Numbered from the stretch's first letter, positions 52,731 to 61,493 are shown. The stretch is DNA of 63,737 nucleotides from Terrimonas ginsenosidimutans (GCF_022012415.1 NZ_JAKLTR010000027.1:1-63737); one strand, 5' to 3'. Notes: generated by a model not told the origin, from the sequence alone. Translations and numbers: made by a program.

Positions 52731-53732
52731 CTACGGCACATTCACCTTCTTCAAAATCTCCTCAATCACATCCTCCACCTTCACATTCTCCGCTTCAGCT
52801 TCGTAGGTCAGGCCGATGCGATGACGCAGAACGTCATTGCAGATGCTGCGGATATCTTCGGGAATAACGAATCCCCGTTTGTTGAGAAAAGCCTGGGCTT
52901 TGCCGGCAAGAGCCAGGTTGATGCTGGCGCGCGGCGAGCCTCCGTAGGAGATCAGTGGCTTCAGTTTTTCGAGCTGATATTTGTCGGGCGTACGTGTGGC
53001 AAAGACGATATCGAGAATATATTGTTCGATCTTTTCGTCCATGTACACCTGGCGCGTAAGGTCTTTTGCATTCTTCACCTCCTGGATAGATACGACCGGT
53101 TTGACAGCCTCTGTTTTCAGTCCCTGTACATTCTGGCGGATGATCATCTGCTCTTCGTGCATTTTCGGGTATCCGACGATCACCTTCATGATAAAACGAT
53201 CCACCTGCGCCTCAGGAAGCGGGTAGGTTCCTTCCTGCTCCAGCGGATTCTGCGTGGCCAGTACAAGAAATGGATCATCCAGTTTATAGGTTGTATCGCC
53301 AATCGTCACCTGTCTTTCCTGCATGGCTTCAAGCAATGCCGATTGCACTTTCGCAGGGGCACGGTTGATCTCATCGGCGAGAAGGAAATTGGTGAAAATG
53401 GGGCCCTTGCGGACAATGAATTCATTCTTTTGCTGATTATAGATCAGTGTACCGATCACGTCGGCAGGCAGCAGATCGGGCGTGAACTGGATCCGGCTGA
53501 AATTAGCCTGTATCGCCTGCGACAGGGACTTGATGGTAAGCGTTTTGGCCAGACCCGGCACACCTTCCAGTAAAACGTGGCCATTACTCAGCAAACCGAT
53601 CAGTAACCGGTCGAGCATATGACTCTGCCCTACGATCACGTGACCGACTTCCTCCCTTAATTTATCAGTAAACTGTCCCGCCTGGCCGATCCTTTCATTC
53701 AGCTGGCGGATATCTTCTGCGGTTTTTAACAT
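52731..53732 (-). CDS. moxR: MoxR-type AAA+ ATPase
   Basis: The 333-residue protein has Walker A LEGVPGLAKTLTIKSL, Walker B FLLADEINRAPAKVQSALLEAMQERQVTIG, sensor 1 VLATQNPLEQEGTYPLPEAQVDRFIMK and sensor 2 SYGGSPRASINLALAGKA. These are MoxR/RavA-class signatures. MoxR proteins act as chaperone-like ATPases with DUF58 and VWA proteins. It heads a minus-strand unit: moxR, four-helix-bundle gene, DUF58, BatD-like, batA, rsgA. Confidence 0.95.
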   Translation of the reverse strand: MLKTAEDIRQLNERIGQAGQFTDKLREEVGHVIVGQSHMLDRLLIGLLSNGHVLLEGVPGLAKTLTIKSLSQAIQANFSRIQFTPDLLPADVIGTLIYNQQKNEFIVRKGPIFTNFLLADEINRAPAKVQSALLEAMQERQVTIGDTTYKLDDPFLVLATQNPLEQEGTYPLPEAQVDRFIMKVIVGYPKMHEEQMIIRQNVQGLKTEAVKPVVSIQEVKNAKDLTRQVYMDEKIEQYILDIVFATRTPDKYQLEKLKPLISYGGSPRASINLALAGKAQAFLNKRGFVIPEDIRSICNDVLRHRIGLTYEAEAENVKVEDVIEEILKKVNVP

Positions 53733-53812
53733 TGGCTTGATTTATGGTGACACAAAATACAGATTCGATTGATGCAAATTATTTGCCGATATGAGCTACA
53801 AGCGTAAATACT

Positions 53813-53840
53813 TTGCTTTTTTTTCGTATTTCTACCTTGC
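53813..53840 (+). promoter_or_regulatory. Possible promoter of the lipocalin-like lipoprotein gene
   Basis: TTTG (53813-53816), 16 nt, then TACCTTGC (53833-53840) resembles the Bacteroidota TTTG / TAnnTTTG pair with two mismatches in the -7 box. It lies 46 bp before the ATG. Confidence 0.35.
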
Positions 53841-53886
53841 AATGGCCTGAACAGCAGATTATTTTTACGAATTCAATTCAACGTAC

Positions 53887-54369
53887 ATGAAAAAACACCT
53901 CTTATCCTTCGCCCTACTGACCGCCATGTTCGCGACCGTACTTTCCGGCTGTAGCAAAGATGATGACGATGATAATCCGTCGGAAACAAAAACCGAATTG
54001 CTTGTTAAATCAAGCTGGAAATTTGATAAAGCAGAAGCCGCTCCTGTCGGAAATATTTCTTCCTACCTGGAAGCCTGCCTGAAAGACAATCTACTTTCAT
54101 TCTCGGCCAGTTCAACCACCGCTACTTCCGGTGCGGGTGTGGTAGATGAAGGTCCCACCAAATGCAATGAAGGCGATCCGCAAAATGGCTCTTTCAGCTG
54201 GGAACTGATCAACAACGGCGCTGTATTGCGTTCATCAGTTATCCTGTTTGACGGCGGATCAACTGACTTCAACGTCGTAACGCTAAATGCGAACAGCCTG
54301 GTCCTGTCACAACAAATGGCTTTATCAGGCCTTCCGTCCACAACCGTTACAGTTACATTCAAGCACTAA
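53887..54369 (+). CDS. Lipocalin-like lipoprotein
   Basis: The 160-residue protein has a lipoprotein signal (MKKHLLSFALLTAMFATVLSGC, lipobox LSGC) followed by an acidic linker (SKDDDDDNP) typical of surface-destined Bacteroidota lipoproteins. The mature part begins LLVKSSWKFDKAEAAP and ends in antiparallel-strand-like TVTVTFKH, consistent with the lipocalin-like fold. The ligand is unknown. The gene is convergent with nadE and shares a strong terminator with it. Confidence 0.75.
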   Translation: MKKHLLSFALLTAMFATVLSGCSKDDDDDNPSETKTELLVKSSWKFDKAEAAPVGNISSYLEACLKDNLLSFSASSTTATSGAGVVDEGPTKCNEGDPQNGSFSWELINNGAVLRSSVILFDGGSTDFNVVTLNANSLVLSQQMALSGLPSTTVTVTFKH

Positions 54370-54386
54370 GCAAGTTTTCTCCCGAT

Positions 54387-54427
54387 AAAAAAGTGGCCGG
54401 CAATATATTTTGCCGGCCACTTTTTTT
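54387..54427. terminator. Bidirectional terminator between lipoprotein and nadE
   Basis: A 17-bp perfect stem (54387-54403 with 54410-54426; core AAGTGGCCGGCAA / TTGCCGGCCACTT) has A-run and T-run flanks. It overlaps the nadE stop codon (54426-54428) and so serves both convergent genes. Confidence 0.9.
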
Positions 54428-56132
54428 ATGACAGATATTTTCCTACGATCGGAACACGTCTTCCAACACCGAACGCTTTCGTACTAATGCGTATGATGGG
54501 ACAAAATTGATTCCGTTTATACTCATTATTGTTCACCAACCGCAACACACGCGCGACCAATACAGGATCAAACCCTTGTTTAATGATCTCCTTCGGACCG
54601 TTTCGTTGCTCGATATACTGATACAAAACACGGTCGAGCGTATCATATTCAGGAAGACTGTCACTGTCTTTTTGATTTGGCCTTAATTCAGCGGAAGGTG
54701 GCTTTGTAATGATATTCGCCGGAATGATCTCCCTGCTGCGGTTGATATAACGCGCCAGTGCAAAAACCTGCATTTTATAAAGGTCTCCCAATACTCCGAG
54801 CCCGCCGGCCATATCTCCGTATAAAGTCCCGTATCCCGTAGCTAACTCACTTTTATTCGATGTATTCAGCAGAATGTAACCAAACTTATTCGAGATCGCC
54901 ATCAGCAGATTCCCCCTTGTACGGCTTTGAATATTCTCTTCCGCGATACCAAAAGGAGAATCTTTGAATATCGGTGATAAGGTGGAAAGGAAACTTTCAT
55001 ACACCTCTTTTATGGGAACGATATCATACGGGTTGCCGAGGTTTTCACTTAGCTGCCGTGCGTCTTCCACCGAGTGCCCTGATGAATATGGAGAAGGCAT
55101 CAGCACAGCCCGTACATTCTCTTTACCGATCGCAGCCACGGCAAGCGCCTGCACGACCGCACTGTCTATTCCACCAGATGCTCCAAGGATCGCTTTGGTA
55201 AAGCCCATCTTGCTGAAATAGTCCCGGATCCCAAGAGTAAGCGCATGATAGATCTCTTCCATGTTCTTTTCATTGGTGAGATAACGGATCGTATCCTCGC
55301 CAACACCCACATCTGCCGAAGAGAAGTAAACCGGCTCATCTGATGCTACCGTTTTTTCAGCAGCAAATGTTTCGATTGCTGCCAGATCAAACACCTGGTA
55401 GTCTTCCTCAAAATATTTCATCTCTGCCACTTTGTTGCCCGCGGCATCATAGACAAGACTGCCTCCGTCAAACACGATCTCTGTTTGCGAACCAACTGTG
55501 TTGCAATAGAACATCGGAATGCCATATTTAAGCGTATGTGCTTTTACAAGGCTGTTGCGGACAATATCCTGCGCATAGTTATAAGGGGACGCAGAGAGAT
55601 TGATCATCATATCCGGGCCGTCCTTCACCAGCATTTCCATCGGCGTAACACGGTAAAGCGGGTTGCTGCCCATGTTCCAGATATCCTCACAGATCGTTAC
55701 TGCCAGTTTTTTTCCTTTGAACGAAACAAGGTTCCATTCAAAAGCCGGTTCAAAGTATCTGTATTCGTCGAATATATCATAATTCGGCAGCAGCGTTTTA
55801 TGCACCTCTGCAACGATCTTTTTCTCATAAAGAAAAAAAGCAGCATTGAACAGATCCTTTCCTTCAACGCGGAGATTACGTGCCGGCGCTCCGATCAACA
55901 CGCCAATCGTATCTGCATGCTCCCTGATCTCATCAACAGCGGTATAACACTTATTGATAAAATCATCGAACTCAAGGAAATCCCGTGGAGGGTAACCACA
56001 AATACAAAGCTCGGAAAACACTACCAGATCCGCCCCCTGCTTCTTTGCCCACTCAATTCCTTCGATGATCTTCCGCGTATTCTCTTCGAAATTCCCGATA
56101 TGATAATTTTGTTGTGCTAAAGCGATTTTCAT
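54426..56132 (-). CDS. nadE: Glutamine-dependent NAD+ synthetase
   Basis: The 568-residue two-domain enzyme has an N-terminal nitrilase/CN-hydrolase amidase with the catalytic triad visible: Glu in VVFSELCICGYPP, Lys in HKTLLPNYDIFDEYRYF, Cys in AVTICEDIWN. The C-terminal synthetase has the P-loop LGASGGIDSAVVQALAVAA, TSNKSELATGYGTLYGDMAGG and ITKPPSAELRP. It makes NAD from deamido-NAD with ammonia channelled from glutamine. nadC lies in the same window but not in the same operon. It is divergent from gldB. Confidence 0.96.
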   Translation of the reverse strand: MKIALAQQNYHIGNFEENTRKIIEGIEWAKKQGADLVVFSELCICGYPPRDFLEFDDFINKCYTAVDEIREHADTIGVLIGAPARNLRVEGKDLFNAAFFLYEKKIVAEVHKTLLPNYDIFDEYRYFEPAFEWNLVSFKGKKLAVTICEDIWNMGSNPLYRVTPMEMLVKDGPDMMINLSASPYNYAQDIVRNSLVKAHTLKYGIPMFYCNTVGSQTEIVFDGGSLVYDAAGNKVAEMKYFEEDYQVFDLAAIETFAAEKTVASDEPVYFSSADVGVGEDTIRYLTNEKNMEEIYHALTLGIRDYFSKMGFTKAILGASGGIDSAVVQALAVAAIGKENVRAVLMPSPYSSGHSVEDARQLSENLGNPYDIVPIKEVYESFLSTLSPIFKDSPFGIAEENIQSRTRGNLLMAISNKFGYILLNTSNKSELATGYGTLYGDMAGGLGVLGDLYKMQVFALARYINRSREIIPANIITKPPSAELRPNQKDSDSLPEYDTLDRVLYQYIEQRNGPKEIIKQGFDPVLVARVLRLVNNNEYKRNQFCPIIRISTKAFGVGRRVPIVGKYLS

Positions 56133-56328
56133 AGTGCGAATTTACTGCTTTTATTTGTTGCGATCCGTAACAGGACGAGGCCTGCGACCGATGGTCGTTA
56201 GCCAAAACTGCTTTTAAGGTAAATGACTGCAGATATGTAGCCCTCTTTCTGCATCCTGTACCGGTCGCCCTACATCCATCATATTGTCTACATTTGTCAC
56301 AACATTCGCCCAACTATCAACGTTTACC

Positions 56329-57369
56329 ATGTCTATGAAAAAAATCTGTCTGGCTCTTCTTGTTTGCTTTTTTTTAACAGCCTGTGGAGATAAGAACAAT
56401 GCACCGGATGTATCGGGCATTAAAATCGACCTCAAGGTGGATCGCTTTGACGAAGCCTTTTTTTCTATTGACACGCTTCAGATGGATCAGGGGCTGAACA
56501 AAGTGAATCAGCAGTTCCCGTCATTTTTCAGGGTTTACCTGGAAAACATCATTGGGATCAGTGATCCTGCAGAGCTGAAATTGTTTTACCAGTATTACCG
56601 CCCGGTGTATGACTCTTCACAGAAATTGTATAAGAATTTCAACCCGATCAAAGATCAGCTGGAAAAGTCGTTCAAATATGTAAAACATTATTTCCCGGAA
56701 TATAAAACACCGGCTCATATCATTCCGGTGATCGGTCGCCTCGATTCGCGCCAGGATCTTGCCCGCATGGCCAATGGAGAGTATACCCCAAACTTCATCG
56801 GGCCGGACCTCGCAGGTATCAGCCTGCAGTTCTACCTTGGCAAAAATTTCTCGTGGTATCAGAATGAGAATTTCATTAACAATGTAGCACCGTCCTACCG
56901 CAGCCGACGCTTTTCACATGAATACATAACTTCCGATCTGATGAAACTGATCACAGACGATCTCTTTCCGGACAAAAGCGCGGGTCGGCCGCTGATCGAA
57001 CAAATCATCGAAAAAGGAAAACAATGGTGGCTGCTTGATAAGTTCATGCCCTATGCAGCAGACTCCGTTCGCACCGGCTATACGCAAAAACAACTCGACT
57101 GGGTAAATGCCAATGAAGGAATGATCTGGAGCTTCATCACAAAAAACGAAGATCTCTATACCATCACGCCTGCAACACTTCAAACCTATATCGGCGAAGG
57201 TCCATTTACTCAGGGCTTTGATCAGAACTTCTCACCTGGCAATATCGGTCCCTGGATCGGCCGCCAGATCATCCGGAAATTCGAATCCGGCAACAAACTA
57301 ACTGTAAAAGAGATCATGGAAACACCAGCGAAGAAAGTGCTGGAGGAAGCGAAGTATAAGCCGAAGTGA
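56329..57369 (+). CDS. gldB: Gliding motility lipoprotein GldB
   Basis: The product has ~346 residues from ATG 56329; ATG 56335 (MKKICLALL) is equally possible. Lipobox TAC at LLVCFFLTACGDKN anchors it. The mature domain has the GldB features KIDLKVDRFDEAFFSIDT, KHYFPEYKTP, NFSWYQNENFINNVAPSYRSRRFSHEYI and WNQWW-like GKQWWLLDKFMPYAADS. GldB is required for gliding in Flavobacterium and is found mainly in Bacteroidota with T9SS. It is followed by nested hairpins. Confidence 0.93.
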   Translation: MSMKKICLALLVCFFLTACGDKNNAPDVSGIKIDLKVDRFDEAFFSIDTLQMDQGLNKVNQQFPSFFRVYLENIIGISDPAELKLFYQYYRPVYDSSQKLYKNFNPIKDQLEKSFKYVKHYFPEYKTPAHIIPVIGRLDSRQDLARMANGEYTPNFIGPDLAGISLQFYLGKNFSWYQNENFINNVAPSYRSRRFSHEYITSDLMKLITDDLFPDKSAGRPLIEQIIEKGKQWWLLDKFMPYAADSVRTGYTQKQLDWVNANEGMIWSFITKNEDLYTITPATLQTYIGEGPFTQGFDQNFSPGNIGPWIGRQIIRKFESGNKLTVKEIMETPAKKVLEEAKYKPK

Positions 57370-57541
57370 GTTGTCCGTTGACCGTTGTCCGTTGACCGTT
57401 GACCGTTGACCGACGCAAATTAAAAGAGAGGGGTTATCATTTTTAAACGATAACCCCTCTCTTTTAATTTGTATACGAAGATGCGATTCTATTCCAAACT
57501 CACTTGAATTCCGGTCAACGGACAACGGTCAACGGACAACG
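57370..57541. repeat. Nested hairpin: heptamer inverted arms around an A/T-rich 22-bp palindrome
   Basis: Outer arms: GTTGTCC GTTGACC GTTGTCC GTTGACC (x3) G at 57370-57412. The first 29 nt (57370-57398) are the exact reverse complement of 57513-57541. Inside, 57417-57438 and 57449-57470 form a perfect 22-bp stem (AAATTAAAAGAGAGGGGTT..). The inner stem is a plausible gldB terminator; the outer arms reach the apaG stop codon. Confidence 0.85.
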
Positions 57542-57543
57542 AT

Positions 57544-57930
57544 CTAGTTATTCTTCATCGGCACGATCATCTCAAAAGAAGGAATATCCACCGTGAACAT
57601 CTGCTTATTGTTCAGGTTTTCCATCTGGTATGTTCCTTTCATTTTCCCCATCTCCGTGCGAAGATTGCAGCCACTTACATACTGATAACTTTCACCTGGT
57701 TGAATGGTCGGCTGAACACCAACCACACCTTCTCCTTCCACTTCACGATGACTGCCATTACTGTCAAAAATCTGCCAGTTGCGACGGTGAAGTTTTACAG
57801 GGAACGCATTGTGATTTTCCAGCGTGATGCGGTACGCAAACATAAACTCCGACTGAACCGGATTGCTATAGTCAGGTTGGTAAAACGTTTCAACGCTTAC
57901 CTGCACCCCCTCAGAGATAATGCTGTTCAT
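57544..57930 (-). CDS. apaG: ApaG-family (DUF525) protein
   Basis: The product has 128 residues from ATG 57930 (MNSIISEGVQVSVETFYQPDYS); the upstream ATG at 58059 is in the heptamer-rich region. The ApaG/FN3-like fold is recognised by FAYRITLENHNAFPVKLHRRNWQIFDSNGSHREVEGEGVVGVQPTIQPGESYQYVSGC, the typical signature. The biochemical role is uncertain (linked to Co2+ resistance and to Ap4A-related metabolism). It is divergent from icd. Confidence 0.94.
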   Translation of the reverse strand: MNSIISEGVQVSVETFYQPDYSNPVQSEFMFAYRITLENHNAFPVKLHRRNWQIFDSNGSHREVEGEGVVGVQPTIQPGESYQYVSGCNLRTEMGKMKGTYQMENLNNKQMFTVDIPSFEMIVPMKNN

Positions 57931-57977
57931 ACCAATCAGTTTGAGTAAAAGTAGTGAAAAAGGCTGAGAATAGTAAG

Positions 57978-58132
57978 ACCGTTCACCGTTGTCCGTTGAC
58001 CCGATTAACCGTTCCGGCCAGGCTTTCCGCGTCCATCGGCAATTGGGAAAAACACGCATCTTCCGGGATAATAGGTTACAATTTTGTTATTTGTACCCGT
58101 TACAAGCCGGACAACGGTCAATGGGCACCGGC
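57978..58132. repeat. Degenerate heptamer arms between apaG and icd
   Basis: GACCGTT CACCGTT GTCCGTT GACCCGATT AACCGTT CCGG (57978-58012) faces CCGGACAACGGTCAATGGGC (58107-58126). The core CCGGACAACGGTCAA is inverted relative to the left series. It lies in the divergent region between apaG (start 57930) and icd (start 58209). Confidence 0.6.
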
Positions 58133-58208
58133 CAAAGATCTTCTAACCTTGCATTTCCCGCTCAAACGCGTAAATTTGCGCCTTCACTCATCCTTAATTT
58201 TTCCCTTT

Positions 58209-59660
58209 ATGAAGATAGCAGTAGCCAAAGGCGACGGAATCGGTCCTGAAATCATGGACGCCGTGCTTCGGATTTTTCAAGCCAACAACACGCCACTCGA
58301 ATATGAATTTGTGGATATGGGTAAGTGGGTGTTCGATAAAGGTTTTAACAACGGAATGACCCCGGAAGCAAAAGCCTCCATCGAATCGCTCGGTCTTTTG
58401 TTCAAAGGGCCGATGGAAACACCAAAAGGTAAAGGTGTCAAAAGTATCAACGTTACGGCCCGCAAAACCTGGAATACCTTCGCCAACAAAAGAGCTTTCC
58501 AGAGCCTTCATGGTGTGGATACCGTATTCAGCAAAGCCGGCATTCCGATCGACATCACGGTGGTCCGCGAAAATATCGAAGACACCTATGGCGGTATCGA
58601 ACACATGCTAACGCACGATGTTGCCCTCAGCCGCCGCTTTATTACCCGCCCGGGCAGTATGCAGGTGATCCGCTACGCTTTCGAAATGGCCCGCCAGAAA
58701 AAAGCATCACGCATTACCTGCGGCCATAAAGCCAATATCATGAAGATCACTGATGGCCTGTTCCTCGACTGCTTCTATGAAGTTGCAAAAGAATACCCGG
58801 ATCTGAAAGCTGACGATATCATCGTGGATGATCTTTGCATGAAACTCGTTACCCGTCCGGATACATTTGATACCGTTGTACTGACCAATCTTCAGGGAGA
58901 TATCGTGAGTGATCTTTGCGCAGGCCTGGTTGGTGGACTCGGGTTCGCCCCTTCCGCCAATATCGGCGACCATATCTCGATCTTCGAAGCTGTTCACGGA
59001 ACTGCTCCGGATATCGCCGGAAAAAATATTGCAAACCCTACCGCACTCCTCCTGAGCGGTATCGCCATGCTGCGCCATGTGGGTCTTACAGAAAATGCTG
59101 CCGTGATCGAAAACGCATTGTTGTATACACTGGAAACTGGTGTACACACCGGCGACTTTGGAGATAAATCAAAGCCTTCCGTAAATACGACCGAATTTGC
59201 CAACTCCATCATTGCAAACTTTGGCAAACAACCACAGGTTGGTGCAAAACCTATCATTGCAAACAAACCAGGAACACCTGCACCGTTCAAACTTGCGCAG
59301 AACTCCATGATGGTGTCCAAAGAAACAGAGAACGAAGTGATCGTTGGGGTGGACATGTTCATTGAAAGCGCTGAACAACCAGATGCGATTGCCCATAAGT
59401 GCCAGCGTCATGCGGGCGTTAAATTCAATCTCATCAATATCAGCAACAGAGGTACACAGGTATGGCCTACAGGTTCGGTTTATACTAACCTGGTAAACCA
59501 GTATAATGTTCGCTTTGAAAGCATCGACGGTTCTCCGTTAAATCAACAGGATGTCATTGGTTTGTATGTGAGCCTGAGCGGTAATTTCAAGATCTGTTCA
59601 CTGGAGCTGTTGAACATGTGGGGAGATAAGAAAGCGTACAGTCTTGCGCAGGGGCAATAA
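58209..59660 (+). CDS. icd: NADP-type isocitrate dehydrogenase
   Basis: The product has 483 residues from ATG 58209 (MKIAVAKGDGIGPEIMDAVLRIF). The frame open further upstream runs through the heptamer arms and is not coding. Hallmarks are the GDGIGPEI N-terminus, TVVRENIEDTYGGIEHMLTHDVALSRRFITRPGS, VVLTNLQGDIVSDLCAGLVGGLGFAPSANIG and FEAVHGTAPDIAGKNIANPTA. A C-terminal ~140-residue extension (HKCQRHAGVKFNL..) fits the longer Icd type found in Rickettsia, Thermus and many Bacteroidota. It decarboxylates isocitrate in the TCA cycle. The cofactor choice was not tested by residue. Confidence 0.95.
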   Translation: MKIAVAKGDGIGPEIMDAVLRIFQANNTPLEYEFVDMGKWVFDKGFNNGMTPEAKASIESLGLLFKGPMETPKGKGVKSINVTARKTWNTFANKRAFQSLHGVDTVFSKAGIPIDITVVRENIEDTYGGIEHMLTHDVALSRRFITRPGSMQVIRYAFEMARQKKASRITCGHKANIMKITDGLFLDCFYEVAKEYPDLKADDIIVDDLCMKLVTRPDTFDTVVLTNLQGDIVSDLCAGLVGGLGFAPSANIGDHISIFEAVHGTAPDIAGKNIANPTALLLSGIAMLRHVGLTENAAVIENALLYTLETGVHTGDFGDKSKPSVNTTEFANSIIANFGKQPQVGAKPIIANKPGTPAPFKLAQNSMMVSKETENEVIVGVDMFIESAEQPDAIAHKCQRHAGVKFNLINISNRGTQVWPTGSVYTNLVNQYNVRFESIDGSPLNQQDVIGLYVSLSGNFKICSLELLNMWGDKKAYSLAQGQ

Positions 59661-59666
59661 GGGATA

Positions 59667-59884
59667 AGTTAAAAAGTTTAATAGTTTAATAGTTTAAAAG
59701 TTTTAAGGTTTGAAATAATTAGCGCGCCCCCTTGTGTCTGCTTTGTGACGTTCGCGGTACTCACATGATGATGCAGTGTTAATCTGAGGGCTATGGATTT
59801 AAATTCCCGGAACTGTGGCTACTTATTTCAAACCTTAAAACTATTAAACTATTAAACTATTAAACTTTTAAACTTTTAAACCTT
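59667..59884. repeat. Facing octamer arrays (AGTTTAAW) between convergent genes
   Basis: Left: AGTTAAAA AGTTTAAT AGTTTAAT AGTTTAAA AGTTTTAA GGTTTGAA (59667-59714). Right, inverted: TTCAAACC TTAAAACT ATTAAACT (x3) TTTAAACT TTTAAACC TT (59827-59884). They could pair around a ~112-nt loop. They lie between the icd stop and the stop of the 62-residue gene. Confidence 0.85.
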
Positions 59885-59911
59885 CCCCTCCCCAGCTTCT
59901 CCTCCAAAAAC

Positions 59912-60100
59912 CTAACGCCGGGCTGGATCATAAACATAATAGTACGTCCCCAATCCGATCAGGAATACGCCCATCAGCATCAGAATGATGGGCCATTTCA
60001 ATGACCGGTTTTCTTCAAAGATGTTTCTAAAGAAAAAATAGACTCCCGAAAAGGAAAAAACAGTGCCAATGCCACACAGTATCCAGGGGTTGGTGATCAT
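59912..60100 (-). CDS. Small two-helix membrane protein
   Basis: The 62-residue protein has two membrane spans: PWILCGIGTVFSFSGVYFFFRN and WPIILMLMGVFLIGLGTYYYVYD, and a short charged turn (IFEENRSLK). The start follows the SUI1 gene by ~27 bp on the same strand, so it may be cotranscribed with it. No family is recognised. Confidence 0.55.
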   Translation of the reverse strand: MITNPWILCGIGTVFSFSGVYFFFRNIFEENRSLKWPIILMLMGVFLIGLGTYYYVYDPARR

Positions 60101-60127
60101 ACCTGTGAGTTTTTATGCACTGTTATG

Positions 60128-60469
60128 CTATATTTTTTTTGCCAGTTTATACCCCTGCTTTTGCAGCCATTGCAGCACTTTATCCCGGTGGTCACCCTGA
60201 ACAATGATCTCACCGTCCTTTGCCGAACCGCCGGTACCACAAAAAGCTTTCAGCTTTTTCCCGAGTTCTTGAAGGTCTTCATCCTTACCCGAAAATCCCT
60301 CTACCAACGTTACCGCTTTCCCTGCCCGCTGTTTCGTATCTAACCGGATGCGCAACTTCTGCTGGGCCGCCGGCAACGTATCCATCTCTTCAGCTGACTC
60401 TTCAAACCTGAAATCAGGATCAGTACTGTATACAAATCCCTTGTTATCCGCTTTATTCTTTTTACTCAT
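60128..60469 (-). CDS. SUI1/YciH-family translation initiation-like factor
   Basis: The 113-residue protein has a disordered, charged N-terminus followed by the SUI1 fold: RIRLDTKQRAGKAVTLVEGFSGKDEDLQELGKKLKAFCGTGGSAKDGEIIVQGDHRDKVLQWLQKQGY. The GTGGSAKDGEIIVQGDHRDKV string is characteristic of bacterial eIF1-like YciH. It likely affects start-codon fidelity. It is separated from nadC by the octamer arrays at 60526-60636. Confidence 0.93.
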   Translation of the reverse strand: MSKKNKADNKGFVYSTDPDFRFEESAEEMDTLPAAQQKLRIRLDTKQRAGKAVTLVEGFSGKDEDLQELGKKLKAFCGTGGSAKDGEIIVQGDHRDKVLQWLQKQGYKLAKKI

Positions 60470-60525
60470 AGTATTAAAGAGTTTTCATTTGAAGTAACTC
60501 CGGGCAGGGCGCTCCAGGGGAAAAA

Positions 60526-60636
60526 AGTTTAAAAGTTTAAAGGTTTAATAGTTTAATAGTTATCAGCAAACAAACAAGTTAAAAACCATTACACTATTAA
60601 ACCATTAAACCATTAAACTTTTAAACTTTTAAACTT
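60526..60636. repeat. Facing octamer arrays overlapping the nadC stop codon
   Basis: Left: AGTTTAAA AGTTTAAA GGTTTAAT AGTTTAAT AGTTATCA (60526-60565). Right, inverted, ending at 60636: the complement of AGTTTAAA AGTTTAAA AGTTTAAT GGTTTAAT GGTTTAAT. The nadC stop codon (60629-60631) and its last two codons (GAAGTTTAA) are part of the array. The loop is ~20 nt. Confidence 0.82.
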
Positions 60637-61489
60637 CCAAAACCGCCTTCAAACTCAGGTCAAGACTTTTTGCCTGATGTATCAGTGCGCCAACGCTTAC
60701 ATAATCGACGCCCGTTTTCGCATATTCCTCGATATTATCCAGGTTGATGCCTCCACTCGCTTCGGTTTCGAAATCCTCCCCGATCAATTTTATGGCCTCT
60801 GTGATCTGCGCAGCTGTAAAGTTATCGAGCATGATCCGGAAGACCTTTCCTTTCCCCATTCTCACGACTTTTTCAATATCGTCGATATTCCGGGTCTCTA
60901 CTTCAATTTTTAACCCGGGCTTTTGTACCGAAACATACTTACTTGCTTTTTCGATCGCCTGTTCTATTCCACCACAGTAATCGATGTGATTATCCTTCAG
61001 CATGATCATATCATACAACCCGAACCGGTGATTTACGCCACCCCCGATCTTTACCGCTTCCTTCTCCAGTAAACGGAAATTAGGTGTTGTTTTCCTCGTA
61101 TCGAGTACCCGTGTCTTATACCCCTTCAATTTATCGGTATACTGCCGGGTAAGCGTCGCAATACCGCTCATGCGTTGCATGCAGTTGAGTACGAGACGTT
61201 CGCAGGAGAGTATGGTATGGACGTTCGCTTCCACTTCAAAAGCGGTTTCACCGAACTGCATAGACTCGCCATCCTTTTTGTGAACGGAGAATTTTGCACC
61301 AGGCTCCCGGAGGTGAAAGATCTTTTGCGCTACCTCCACACCAGCCAGAACGCCGTCCTGCTTGATCTTTAAAATCGCTTTACCTTTCGCGCCCTGCGAT
61401 ATGCACGAAAGCGTGGAGTGGTCGCCATCTCCGATATCTTCTTTCAGCGCCTCATTTACGAGATGCGCCAGTTGCTGATCAAAGTTCAT
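60629..61489 (-). CDS. nadC: Nicotinate-nucleotide diphosphorylase (carboxylating)
   Basis: The 286-residue quinolinate phosphoribosyltransferase contains ALKEDIGDGDHSTL, ERLVLNCMQRMSGIATLTR, VLDTRKTTPNFRLLEKEAVKIGGGVNHRFGLYDMIMLKDNHI (substrate-binding Arg/His/Lys), IEVETRN, IMLDNFT and EASGGINLDNI. It makes NaMN from quinolinate and PRPP. The C-terminal codons merge into the octamer repeat. DUF4783 lies 69 bp upstream on the same strand, with a terminator between them. Confidence 0.96.
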   Translation of the reverse strand: MNFDQQLAHLVNEALKEDIGDGDHSTLSCISQGAKGKAILKIKQDGVLAGVEVAQKIFHLREPGAKFSVHKKDGESMQFGETAFEVEANVHTILSCERLVLNCMQRMSGIATLTRQYTDKLKGYKTRVLDTRKTTPNFRLLEKEAVKIGGGVNHRFGLYDMIMLKDNHIDYCGGIEQAIEKASKYVSVQKPGLKIEVETRNIDDIEKVVRMGKGKVFRIMLDNFTAAQITEAIKLIGEDFETEASGGINLDNIEEYAKTGVDYVSVGALIHQAKSLDLSLKAVLEV

Positions 61490-61493
61490 ATCA

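Noticed and set aside
57954-58208. N-terminal extension of icd
   Set aside because: The 85 extra residues are encoded by heptamer arms, and MKIAVAKGDGIGPEI is the conserved start of the family.
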